21,398 bases of DNA from Fragilaria crotonensis (lineage: Eukaryota; Bacillariophyta; Fragilariophyceae; Fragilariales; Fragilariaceae): contig JAKSYS010000824.1 in the NCBI GenBank assembly GCA_022925895.1, forward strand, positions 1 to 21,398, in the 5' to 3' direction. The position numbers were made by a program, and so were the translations under genes. Below the pieces are notes generated by a model, which ran no database searches, was not told the origin of the DNA, and saw nothing but the letters and a program-made list of their open reading frames with translations. Below are positions 9,338 to 18,528 of the stretch, in pieces. Every line of letters starts with the position of its first letter. Position 1 is the stretch's first letter.

Positions 9338-10113
9338 CTACCTCCGTTCCAAAAAAAGAGTGCCATTTGATTTTCTATTAGGGTTCTCATTTGGTGTCTT
9401 TTGGTCATTTTGCTGTAGACGAGCAGTATGTTTCCACGTTTCGGCGATGCTCGCGTTGTCTCAACGGCCATTACTTAGATATAATTCCGCTAAAGTTTAA
9501 AAAATTCCGCCTATGCTGCCTGTCATACCTGTCCTTTCATTGACGCACACATTATTTACATAGGGAATGATCATTAATAAAAATATTCATGGTTTTGTCT
9601 TGACACAGTTTGAAAGACATTTACTTAGCAATATCTGAAAGAACCAAAACTGTCGTTTGCCCGGATTGAAAAATGCATTTAAGTGTTCCCTCACAAACGG
9701 TCCTACTTGGTCGTAGACACAAACGAGGCCATGTCCTACGGCGGTTACGTTCCTGACAAAAATTTCGTCGATTTCCGTGCTTTTTGAGCTCCTTCAGTAA
9801 GCTGAAAACGAGTTTCCGACTTTTCTGCCCAGTAAGTAAGTTGTTCATTTTTGTCTGCCGAGAAGGTCTTAACTTGGGCTCAAGGTCCGTGGTGTCACCA
9901 ATCGAAACTTAAAGTCTAAAAACTAATAGATGGCATATTTTTAACTTTTAAAACTGAGAAATGAACATTCAAACGATCGCGCTTGTATTCAATGTTATAC
10001 ATGGATGTGTTCCTTTCATCACGAACAATGCAAATGACATGACGTTTCGGTGAAATGCCAGAATTTACCTTACTGTTTGGTCAAATGGCACTCTTTTTTT
10101 GGAACGGAGGTAG
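9338..10113. mobile_element. Stowaway/mariner-like terminal-inverted-repeat element, 776 bp
   Basis: The left end is CTACCTCCGTTCC followed by seven A and GAGTGCCATTTGA (9338-9370). The right end (10081-10113) is its perfect 33-base inverted complement. Both ends are flanked by TA (9336-9337 and 10114-10115), the target duplication of Tc1/mariner elements. The terminal CTACCTCCGTTCC is very close to the CTCCCTCCGTYCC ends of plant Stowaway MITEs (recall). No transposase is evident: the longest internal frame (75 codons, minus strand, 9848 to 9621) has no DDE/D motif that I can see. It is probably a non-autonomous element. The perfect ends suggest recent movement. Confidence 0.88.
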
Positions 10114-10119
10114 TACAAC

Positions 10120-10265
10120 ACAAGTACGAAGAACGACCTCAAAAACTGGTACCCAGTACAGTAGAATAAATGTACTGTACAAAAATCATACTCGAGTACT
10201 ACATTGTACCGGTACCGGTACCGGTACCGGTACGTGTACTAAGAATGTACTGTATGTACAATATG
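10120..10265. repeat. GTAC cluster with a GGTACC tandem
   Basis: The stretch lies just outside the mariner-like element and includes GGTACC repeated about four times in tandem (about 10206-10232), embedded in further GTAC, TACAGTAC and ATGTACTGTATGTACA palindromes. No gene is seen. The short open frame across it is low complexity. Confidence 0.7.
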
Positions 10266-10384
10266 TGTTTCATGGGAGCCACATATACATGGTTTAGCCC
10301 TGAATCAGGCTTTGCATTGTTGTCAATGCGCGACACAATTTTCTAGTTCAGTTTCGCAAAATACGTTCTGTCCGCCGACCGTAT

Positions 10385-11764
10385 TTGCGTACACCGAATA
10401 GGAAGTTGTCCCGTAAATTTGTCACCGTTCCTTCTCCTACGTGTTTTTCTAGTATCGTTTCTACACACTCTAAGAGCACACCTTCAGTCATGAAAGGGAG
10501 GTTCCCCGAACCCCCTCGTTTCGATTCGACCATTGTCCCCTATTCTCCTGATAGGGGCAATGATGTTCCTGCAAAGACATATCCAACAGAGCAACAGGGT
10601 GAAGAGAAAACAAACCACATTGATTACACTTTACCCACACAAAAAATTCATTTCTACGTACGTACCTGGTATGTTTTCTGCGTCGCCGACAACTCAATCA
10701 AACAGCAAATCTCCGTGTTCCGCCCCATGACCCATCTCCCGATCATCGTCCTACTGTCTAATGTTCTACTGACAGATGTCATACCGTCTACTGATCCTTC
10801 GATCACCGTCATACTGTCTAATGTTCTACTGACAGATGTTCTACCGTCTACTGATCCTTCGATCACCGCTCTACCGTCTACTGTTCTACCGACAGATGTT
10901 CTACCGTCTACTGATCTCCTGATCACCGTTCCACCGTCTACTGTTCTACCGACAGATGTTCTACCGTCTACTGATCTCCTGATCACCGTTTTACCGTCTA
11001 CTGTTCTACCGACAGATGTTCTACCGTCCACTGTTCTCCTGATCACCGTTCTACCGTCTACTGTTCTACCGACAGATGTTCTACCGTCTACTGATCTCCT
11101 GATCACCGTTCTACCGTCTACTGTTCTACCGACAGATGTTCTACCGTCCACTGTCCTCCTGATCACTGTTCTACCGTCTACTGTTCTACCGACAGATGTT
11201 CTACCGTCTACTGATCTCCTGATCACCGTTCTACCGTCTACTGTTCTACCGACAGATTTCCTACCGTCTACTGATCTCCTGATCACCGTTCTACCGTCTA
11301 CTGTTCTACCGACAGATGTTCTACCGTCTACTGATCTCCTGATCACCGTTCTACCGTCTACTGTTCTACCGACAGATGTTCTACCGTCTACTGATCTCCT
11401 GATCACTGTTCTACCGTCTACTGTTCTACTGACAGATGTTCTACCGTCTACTGATCCTTCGATCACCGTTCTACCGTCTACTGTTCTACCGACAGATGTT
11501 CTACCGTATACTGATACCGTGATCACCGTTCTACCGTCTACTGTGCTACCGACAGATGTCCTACCGTCTACTGATCCCCTGATCACCGTTCTACTGTCTA
11601 CTGCTCTACTGACTACGGTTGTCCTGCCTACCATTCTACTGACTACTGTTCCATCATCTACTGGTGCACTGCCTGCTATCTTCCAGTTCTTTCCACACTA
11701 CAGCCATCCGCCCTACCTCAGTCCCATGGCTTTGTACAAATTTTATGTTTGCATGTTCTTGTAA
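10385..11764 (+). CDS. Open frame dominated by a 20-residue tandem repeat, function unknown
   Basis: A 459-codon frame runs from ATG 10385 to TAA about 11764. Residues 1-118 are non-repetitive, Ser/Thr/Pro rich, without a signal peptide. Residues about 119-420 are 15 units of 20 residues of the LPSTDLLITV + LPSTVLPTDV type, each made of two related 10-residue halves. The last 45 residues are again non-repetitive. All units are exactly 60 bp, so no frame change has accumulated. The opposite strand is also open for 326 codons (11634 to 10654) with VDGRT-rich 10-residue repeats. The real coding strand, if any, cannot be decided. In the plus frame several unit-to-unit changes are silent (ACC/ACT, GTT/GTC, GTT/GTG), slightly favouring plus. 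No known family is recognised. Confidence 0.35.
   Translation: MRTPNRKLSRKFVTVPSPTCFSSIVSTHSKSTPSVMKGRFPEPPRFDSTIVPYSPDRGNDVPAKTYPTEQQGEEKTNHIDYTLPTQKIHFYVRTWYVFCVADNSIKQQISVFRPMTHLPIIVLLSNVLLTDVIPSTDPSITVILSNVLLTDVLPSTDPSITALPSTVLPTDVLPSTDLLITVPPSTVLPTDVLPSTDLLITVLPSTVLPTDVLPSTVLLITVLPSTVLPTDVLPSTDLLITVLPSTVLPTDVLPSTVLLITVLPSTVLPTDVLPSTDLLITVLPSTVLPTDFLPSTDLLITVLPSTVLPTDVLPSTDLLITVLPSTVLPTDVLPSTDLLITVLPSTVLLTDVLPSTDPSITVLPSTVLPTDVLPYTDTVITVLPSTVLPTDVLPSTDPLITVLLSTALLTTVVLPTILLTTVPSSTGALPAIFQFFPHYSHPPYLSPMALYKFYVCMFL
10741..11640. repeat. 60-bp minisatellite, 15 units
   Basis: The consensus halves are CTACCGTCTACTGATCTCCT-GATCACCGTT and CTACCGTCTACTGTTCTACC-GACAGATGTT. Units in the centre (10861-11460) differ by only a few bases. 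The first two and last two are more diverged, the usual pattern of unequal exchange. There is no length variation between units. This is not a CRISPR array: there are no variable spacers. Confidence 0.95.
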
Positions 11765-11892
11765 GGTTAGATAAGTCCTCGCAGCCTGAAATACGGTACT
11801 GCTGGGACAGGGTACATGCTCTGGTCTTGTCAAAAGATCGGAGGCGATGCCAACCCAATAATTAGTTTATATATATTGTTGTCAATGCGTTG

Positions 11893-13200
11893 GTGGCTCC
11901 CAACTCGAAGGATGTTGCTATGCCATTGATCGGGTTTGACGATAATGCACCCCGTGATCACAACTCCAAAATGTTGGTTTTGAAACTTTTGACAACGTTC
12001 AAGTCAGTTTTCGGAGAAGGGACAAGCACAATCATGATCGCGACAATTTCGCGGAATCGTATGGACGATTCATCACAAAAACTTATGACCAACATTGCGC
12101 TACTGGTGGAATTCGCAGTAATTGTTAATTGATGCGTCGTTTGAACGGAATGTCCGCCAGTCAACATGGATACAACGGCAACCGGCTCACAGATAATCCC
12201 GGAAGGATGGTACAACCGCCACGATATCGCCCGTCATGTCCTGGTAATCCTTGCACTGCTTTACTCTTTTTGTTGCTGTTTGTCGCGTTGGTTTGTTGCT
12301 CAAAGAGATTGGCTCTTTTGTACTCCGATATGACGCATTTGATGCTTTCTCGCAGAAGACCGCACACACCAGTCCTCGATGAGTGGGAAACATGTCATTT
12401 TCAGTTCCTTTCGTCTCGGCTCACGGACGGCCCCATTTCACTGATGACGATGTTCGTATTTCAGCCCGCTGTATTGTTTTGACAATTGGGCTCATGAACA
12501 AGTTCACCGTCGCAGTTGACTTTAGACATGGACGGCGGTACGGCTTTTTCTTTTTACTCATATCCAAAGATCAAAGTTACAAATCACGCAGGACTTTTTT
12601 GGCAGGCGCTGTTGTTACAGGCGGAAGCATGATATTGTTCATGGATGCAGATGGTAATCCGTCCACGATGACGTAGGATTCATCAACGTGATTGGAACAA
12701 GTGGGTGCCACTTTGTGACATGGGCTCCCAACAGTATTTCCATCCCCTGAGATACGGCCGTCATGCCCAAAGTCAGGAGTTGACGTGGATTGTGGTAAAA
12801 TCCCAGATGCGGCCATGACTCTGGCGGTGGAGGCGCTCTTTGCCGAAGGGTCCACGACAAGTCGCAATGTCTAGTCCTGACGAATGAAACAAAGAGACTT
12901 GGCGCATGATTGCCGAATGCACCAAGTTGGGTGCTACTGTGCAGGAGTTCGATGATTATTGTCTCATTAATCTACCGGCGAAACACAACGGCAATGTGTT
13001 GATTCGAACGCATGATCACCGATTGGCCATGACGTTTGCCGTGGGATTATCAATTTGATTATCCCTGATCCTGGATGTACTGCCAAGACCTTCTCTACCG
13101 TCTTTGATGGGTTCCATAGCAAACCTTGCTTTTGGTTCGCTCATTGTTGGTTCCTGGTCACCACTTGTTGGAACGATGTTGCACTCAACGTAAACTAGTA
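11893..13200 (+). pseudogene. EPSP synthase-like pseudogene, nearly full length in layout
   Basis: EPSPS motifs are seen in order with many frame changes. They are: a possible N-terminal part with GEGTSTIMIA and MDDSSQKLMTNIALLVEF (11893-12130); GNPCTALLFLLLFVAL (about 12241-12290, matching GNAGTAMRFL); MSGKHVIFSSF / RPHFTDDDVRI (12380-12455); TIGLMNKFTVAVDF; FLAGAVVTGGS (about 12595-12630); [18 protein letters not shown] (about 12800-12855); then RMIAECTKLGATVQEFDDYC (about 12905-12965), NVLIRTHDHRLAMTFAVG and IPDPGCTAKTF (about 13062-13098). The last pieces are strongly diagnostic of the plant/bacterial-type C-terminal lobe (DDHRMAM, DPGCTxKTF). The region between the FVL and SGK motifs is deleted. 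It has several stops and at least six frame changes, so it is not functional. Introns cannot explain all of them. Confidence 0.85.
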
Positions 13201-13920
13201 AGTGTCGTTTGCTAGAGGAGATTTTGTCCCACGAGGCAGGAAGGCATATCGAGTTCCAACCACTACGGTTGCCTATTTGTATGATGTGGTCGCAATGTCA
13301 TCTTGATCAAATCAGCGGGTTTGGGAAATTCTGTAATTGATTTTGTAGTCAATTAAAATTCTGCTCGACAGAATAATGATGCTGGACAACTTGAGTCGTA
13401 AAATCCGCGCAGAGATACGAATGGCCACCAAAGCTGTAGCTCCTTGACCGGGCCAATCTTGTTCATCCCAACTTTCGAGCGTCCGCTATTTGTGTCATCT
13501 AATGTTGTTGAACGTCGTGATCGTTGCATCAAACGACGACGTGGTTGCGAAATTGATATCGCTCGTCGAGCGCTGGCAAATGATTCCAACACGAGCGTAT
13601 CGCGATTGCAGAAACGGACATTAGCGAGCAGCAACTCAGAGCCTGACGTTCCAAGGGGCGGTCATATGATGAGGAGACTAATGCGTCGCTGATTTTCCTT
13701 CACATAATGTCGATTGACCAGGGGCAAGTGAAATCCAGCGATTTAGACAAGCGTGAACACTCCGTGAAAACGGAAAACCTGTGTCTATCAAATGCAGGGG
13801 CGCAGTGGAGAATGCGTAAAATGCGTCTGACTTAATGGTGGTACGCCAGGTTAAACGAACGGTCCAATATCGTTGCTACGGTAGTACAGTACGATTCGAC
13901 GAAATTAGCTCTTGAATCTG
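13201..13920. other. Intergenic stretch, one 82-codon open frame of unknown value
   Basis: No repeat or domain is recognised. A plus-strand frame at 13444-13692 (82 codons, Arg-rich: VERRDRCIKRRRGCEIDIAR) starts at ATG and ends MMRRLMRR. It has no copy elsewhere in the window and no known motif. The opposite strand is open as well. It could be a scrap of a mobile element or chance. Confidence 0.2.
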
Positions 13921-13970
13921 AAGTGCTCGAAATCCAATCTCTTGAAATCACACTCGAACAAAACTGATCC

Positions 13971-14165
13971 GATTAAATGGCACTCCAAATACGTCATCAT
14001 ACGACATTCTACATGTCAATTGCGAGTATTCTCTACGGTACTGGAGTACTCGTTGTAGCGATACTGTTACATGTAATAACAGTAATGTAGTCCAGTACTG
14101 TAGAGAATACTCGCAAGTCGATATGTAGAATGTCGTATAATGACGAAATTAGAGTGCCAGTTAAT
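13971..14165. mobile_element. Small fold-back (MITE-like) element
   Basis: The two halves are imperfect inverted copies. The left arm, about 13971-14045, reads ATTAAATGGCACTCC ... CGACATTCTACAT ... GCGAGTATTCTCTAC. The right arm, about 14092-14165, is its complement with roughly a dozen mismatches. The loop of about 45 bases is itself rich in GTAC and ATGTAATAACAGTAAT. Both sides carry CTGATCC (13964-13970 and 14166-14172), which fits a 7-base target duplication. There is no coding capacity. Confidence 0.7.
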
Positions 14166-14534
14166 CTGATCCCGACGACAAAAATGTCCAACGAGTCGGA
14201 ATAAAGAATGAAAAATTCACGAATACGACAACTCTTGGAGAAACTCAGCGAATTTGATCTACCATCTTTTCCAGCCTTTCACGATAAAGTACAGCAGCGG
14301 TACATTCTATTAAATTTTGCACCACAACATGAGCTGTACCAGTACTGATAGCTGGGCATCTACAAATACCATCCACATGCCTGTATGAAGTAGATGAGCC
14401 ACATAAGCACAGATGTATGCGTTAGTACAGTGTTTTACAGAGAATATTGCATTTTCTTCCGTTCATGAATCAGGAGGTGGATCCGCTTGACACCCGCCTC
14501 CCGCCCCGCGCGATTAATACCAATTCAATCTTCG

Positions 14535-14616
14535 GTATGGTGTGCACCTGTGACTCGTACTGAGCCCATACATCTATTGCACAGCCAACAACCGACTCTA
14601 TGGTTTAATACTGCAG
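14535..14616 (+). other. Possible intron upstream of the copy B start
   Basis: A donor GGTATGG at 14534-14540 and the conserved acceptor TTTAATACTGCAG ending at 14616 define 82 nt. A candidate first exon (ATG 14465, MNQEVDPLDTRLPPRA) would splice out of frame with the ankyrin ORF. Either the exon is untranslated leader, or translation starts at ATG 14638. Confidence 0.35.
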
Positions 14617-14754
14617 AACTCGGAGTACTTCAGAAGCATGCCGTTGAGTGCCAACGACGTTGCTTTGATCTTCAACGCCTTTCATGGCAATCTCAATGAG
14701 GTTCGTGCCCCATATTGCTTGATGGAGCCAATGTGAATGCCCAACAGGATAGGG

Positions 14755-16440
14755 ATGGTGCAACAGCCCTGTACATGGCGAGTCAAAATGGTCATTTGGA
14801 AGTCGTCCGTGCGTTGCTTCAGCACGACAATGTGGATGTGAATCTCCAATCTAACACTAATGATGATGGTGCAACTGCCCTGTACATGGCGAGTCAAAAT
14901 GGTCATTTGGAAGTCGTCCGCGAGTTGCTTCAGCACGACAATGTGGATGTGAATCTCCAATGTCCTGATGATGGTACAACTGCCCTGTTCATGGCGAGTT
15001 ACAAGGTCATGTGGATGTCGTCCGCGAGTTGCTTCAAAACAGCAAGGTGGATGTGAATCTCCAACGAACAGATGGTGCAACTGCCCTTTGCATGGCGAGT
15101 CAAAATGGTCATTTGGAAGTCGTCCGCGAGTTGCTTCAGCACGACAATGTGGATGTGAATCTCCAATGTCCTGATGATGGTACAACAGCCTTGATTATGG
15201 CGAGTCATCATGGTCATTTGGAAGTCGTCCGCGAGTTGCTTCAAATCGATGATGTGGATGTGAATCTCCAACGAACAGATGGTGCAACTGCCCTTTACAT
15301 GGCGAGTTACTTGGGTCATTTGGAAGTCGTCCGCGAGTTGCTTCAGCACGACAATGTGGATGTGAATCTCCAATGTCCTGATGATGGTACAACAGCCTTG
15401 ATTATGGCGAGTCATCATGGTCATTTGGAAGTCGTCCGCGAGTTGCTTCAAATCGACAATGTGGATGTGAATCTCCAACGAACAGATGGTGCAACTGCCC
15501 TTTACATGGCGAGTCAAAATGGTCATTTGGAAGTCGTCCGCGAGTTGCTTCAAATCGACAATGTGGATGTGAATCTCCAACGAACAGATGGTGCAACAGC
15601 CCTGTTCATGGCGAGTGAAAAGGGTCATTTGGAAGTCGTCCGCGAGTTGCTTCAAATCGACAATGTGGATGTGAATCTCCAACGAACAGATGGTGCAACT
15701 GCCCTTGCATGGCGAGTCAAAATGGTCATTTGGAAGTCGTCCGCGAGTTGCTTCAGCACGACAATGTGGATGTGAATCTCCAATGTACTGATGATGGTAC
15801 AACAGCCTTGCTTATGGCGAGTCATCATGGTCATTTGGAAGTCGTCCGTGCGTTGCTTCAGCACGACAATGTGGATGTAAATCGCCAACGTACTAGTGGT
15901 GCAACTGCCCTTTTCATGGCGAGTCACGAAGGCCATGTGGATGTCGTCCGCGAGCTGCTCCAAAACAGCAAGGTGGATGTGAATATCCTAGGTACTGATG
16001 ATTGTTACACAGCCCTTCACGCTGCGAGTGTATTTGGTGGTTTGGCAGTCTTCCGCGAGTTGCTCCATCACAGCAAGGTGAATGTGAATGCCAAAAATAA
16101 GGATGGTGATTCAGCCTTAAGCATGGCAAGTCAACACAACAATCTGCATGTCGTCGGCGAGTTGCTCCAGAACGACAATGTGGACGTGAATGCCCAAAAT
16201 AAGAATGGTGAAACAGCCCTTTTCAAGGCAAGCCGAGAAGGCTATCAGGAAGCCGTCAAGAAGTTGCTCGAGCACAACACTGTGGATGTGAATCTCCCAT
16301 GTAATACTGGTGCAACACCCCTTCACATTGCGAGTCATTATGACCGTGGGGATGTCGTCCGCGAGTTGCTCCAAAACAGCAAGGTGAATGCGAATCTCAA
16401 AGATAATGACGAATTAACAGCTCTTGAAGTGGCTGAAAAG
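14755..16440 (+). repeat. Ankyrin-coding tandem array, about 99-105 bp units
   Basis: Units of about 33-35 codons contain G-A-T-A-L-x-M-A-S-x-x-G-H-L-E-V-V-R-E-L-L-Q. The first twelve (to about 15930) are nearly identical at DNA level, with whole 60-80 base stretches repeated exactly, for example GGTCATTTGGAAGTCGTCCG. The last five (NILGTDDCYTALHAAS onward) are distinct and match copy A one to one. Copy A has only seven repeats. Expansion has therefore taken place in the N-terminal part of copy B, or copy A has contracted. Confidence 0.92.
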
Positions 16441-16749
16441 CATAGACAGTTTGCTGCGATCAAGGCCTTCCGTGATCATACTAAGACTTTGGAGGAAGTG
16501 AACAAGAACCGGGAATCGCTTGCAAAGGTGATGACAACCTGCAAGGCTGAACCTGTTGAACTCTCTTATCACTATATCAAGCGTTGCATCAAAATCCGCG
16601 AAATTGGATCGGGTGCCTATGGCAATGTTTTTTTGGTCGAAGATGGTTATCTCCCTGAACCCAAAAAGTTCGCACTGAAAATGATCAAGCTTTCTCAAAG
16701 TTCTGATGGCCCCAATAAATATTTGAAGTCCTTCCAGAAGGAACTTTCG

Positions 16750-16845
16750 GTACGTTCTGGATTCCACTGAGTGCTGAATTGTGTGGAACAACTCACTCCG
16801 TACCCGCTTCCCTTGAGTTCTAACAATAATGCACAATTCCGCCAG
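16750..16845 (+). other. Kinase-domain intron of copy B
   Basis: The donor is CTTTCG|GTACGT, with TTCTAACAATAAT branch region and acceptor CCGCCAG|ACACTC. The length of 96 nt is a multiple of 3, but retention would give TGA at 16768-16770. Splicing joins FQKELS to TLKRFRHPN. It corresponds exactly to the copy A intron. Confidence 0.88.
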
Positions 16846-17364
16846 ACACTCAAAAGATTTCGTCATCCCAATATCATTGTCTTGTACGGCTACAACTTCA
16901 AAGGCAGTGCCGGAGAGCAGTTTTTGGTGTTTGAATATGCAGCCAACGGCTCCCTCGACGCCTTTCTCAAGGACGAGAGCAAGCGAGCCGATCTTCCTGC
17001 AACTATGAGACTGTCAATCATGTACCAAGTGGCGAGAGCTGTGCACTTCTTGCACACTGGTGCAGCAGGTTTCAAAGTGTTTCACCGAGATATCAAGAGT
17101 GCAAACATTTGCCTGACCGAAGATTTTACACCGCGGCTCATTGATTGTGGGCTGGCAAAGTTTGTAGAGGACGAGCACAACGCTTTTCCGTCGGAGACGA
17201 TCGCAATTACTGGCTTAACGGGAGGCCCATTACTTGGAACCATTGGGTACGTGTGCCCAGAGTATTCCTCGAAGAAGACAGGAGGGATTAAGTGTGACTA
17301 TATTCCTGCCTATGATGTGTATTCCCTTGGCATTGTCATGGCTGAGCTAATTTTGGGCACTTGA

Positions 17365-18528
17365 ATGGCCATCAACCAATGCCTCACAGAAGTACATCTT
17401 GAATGAGAAAACGCCTATCGTTGATGGATGGAAAAAGCTCAAGAATGATGCGGATAAAAGGTCACCTGGAATGCAGAAGCTCTGGAAGTTGTTTGCTTGA
17501 CTGCGATTGGGTGTATCACCCTTCCTCTAAAGAAAGGTTGAGCACAATCGATCTCCTTGACCTGCTGAAACATGCCATCACTATAAACGCAAGGAAATAA
17601 ACGTTGAGCAGACGAGTGAATGCGAGGTCCTTCCCCCAAAGCGTATCAGGGTTGATAATCTCACTTCCCTGCTACACGCGATCCGGTTGCAAGCTGGTAA
17701 AGGAACTCTGCGACAAAGGGTGCTAATCTCAGCTCCTGCATCACCTGCAACCGACGTGCCGTTTTGAAGTGTGGCGAGGGTCACGCACTGTGCGTCGACT
17801 GCATTGAGGAAGCGATTATGGACACCGGCGCCAATTATGACGTCCGATGCCTGATCGACGAATGCTCGAGCCAACCCTTCACGGACAAAGAACTTAGTAA
17901 GCACATGCATGTTAATGTGTGGACCTACCTCTTGAATAAGAGGACTCAACAAGGTTTCAACGATATCAATGATACGGTGAAAAAGTTGTCGTCTGTAATT
18001 GACCGCCACTTACCAGGGTGGGCGTTGCAGAATGCGAATGCGGAACAATTGAAGCTGTGCCCAACTGTCGTGGTGATCACTCCCAGCGCGGTTGATGGTC
18101 CGATAGATCTCAAAACGTGGTTCAAAAAGTTAGGGAAGCAGAAATACAACGTGGTCTTCTACTGCGAGCGCTCGGGTCAGCCAGGTCACGAGCCCTTTGA
18201 GATTTCGGTGAACAGAAAGTGGATGGTAACGGTTGCACCCTGGCTTCGGATTGCCATCAACATAGCAGCATCCTGGGACCCCAGCAAAATGTCGCCGGCC
18301 TTACTCAAAGAGTTTCCATTACCTGAGCATAGCAAAGAGATGAAGGATTTAATCGATAAGTTGGGAAAGGAAGAAAACAATGGTCAACTGCAGACCTTGC
18401 AGGGAGGTGCGTTGGAAGCGATTGGAAAAATGGCCAACAAGGAGGAGAATAAGAAGAAGTGGCGCGATGAGATGGAACCAGTTGTCGGTGACAACGGACG
18501 GACGATGTGGGTAAAAAAACGATTGTAG
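17365..18528 (+). pseudogene. Copy B, C-terminal part: broken linker, RING-like cluster and intact C-terminal domain
   Basis: Between 17355 and about 17700 the kinase tail and linker are recognisable against copy A (LNEKTPIVDGW, TWNAEALEVVCLTAIGCITL, RLSTIDLLDLLKHA) but broken by several frame changes. From about 17725 a continuous frame runs to TAG 18528. It contains CITCNRRAVLKCGEGHALC with VDC, then RCLIDEC: C-x2-C-x7-C-x3-H-x2-C-x2-C ... C-x4-C, a RING/RBR-like pattern. Next come DRHLPGWALQNANAEQLKLC, YNVVFYCERSG, HEPFEISVNRKWMVTVAPWL, SKEMKDLIDKLG, and an end at GRTMWVKKRL. TTG 17764 is only the first in-frame alternative start, so no independent start is claimed. The C-terminal 230 residues show no breaks and are the best reference for this domain in the window. 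Confidence 0.75.

Larger units (their letters stand above)
14638..17364 (+). pseudogene. Copy B, N-terminal part: 17 ankyrin repeats and nearly intact TKL/IRAK-like kinase
   Basis: The start is ATG 14638 (MPLSANDVALIFNAF), as in copy A. About 17 ankyrin repeats follow to about 16440. Three frame breaks are visible: a 2-base gain near 14708, a 1-base loss near 15003 (AA for AAA), and a 1-base loss near 15707 (CTTGC for CTTTGC). From 15709 the frame is open through the linker into a kinase: GSGAYGNVF loop (about 16605), Lys in FALKM (16678), intron 16750-16845, RFRHPNIIVLYGYN, EYAANGSLDAFL, HRDIKSANIC (17083), DCG for DFG (17143-17151), GTIGYVCPEY and YDVYSLGIVMAEL. The catalytic Lys, HRD, Asn and DxG aspartate are all present. 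The sequence is closest to Pelle/IRAK and plant receptor-like kinases (recall). It stops at TGA 17362 after a 1-base loss. The breaks may be real or assembly errors. Confidence 0.8.

Noticed and set aside
10348..10533. Minus-strand frame with VETILEKHVGEGTVTN
   Set aside because: It looked vaguely transposase-like but is short, unsupported by any motif and overlapped by the plus-strand repeat ORF.
10741..11640. Regular repeat array that could be mistaken for CRISPR
   Set aside because: There is no unique spacer. The whole 60-bp unit repeats and the genome looks eukaryotic.
14682..15963. Long minus-strand open frames opposite the ankyrin array (up to 267 codons, His/Ile rich repeats)
   Set aside because: They are mirror images of the plus-strand ankyrin code. 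They break at the same indels, and the plus strand has the clear family consensus.
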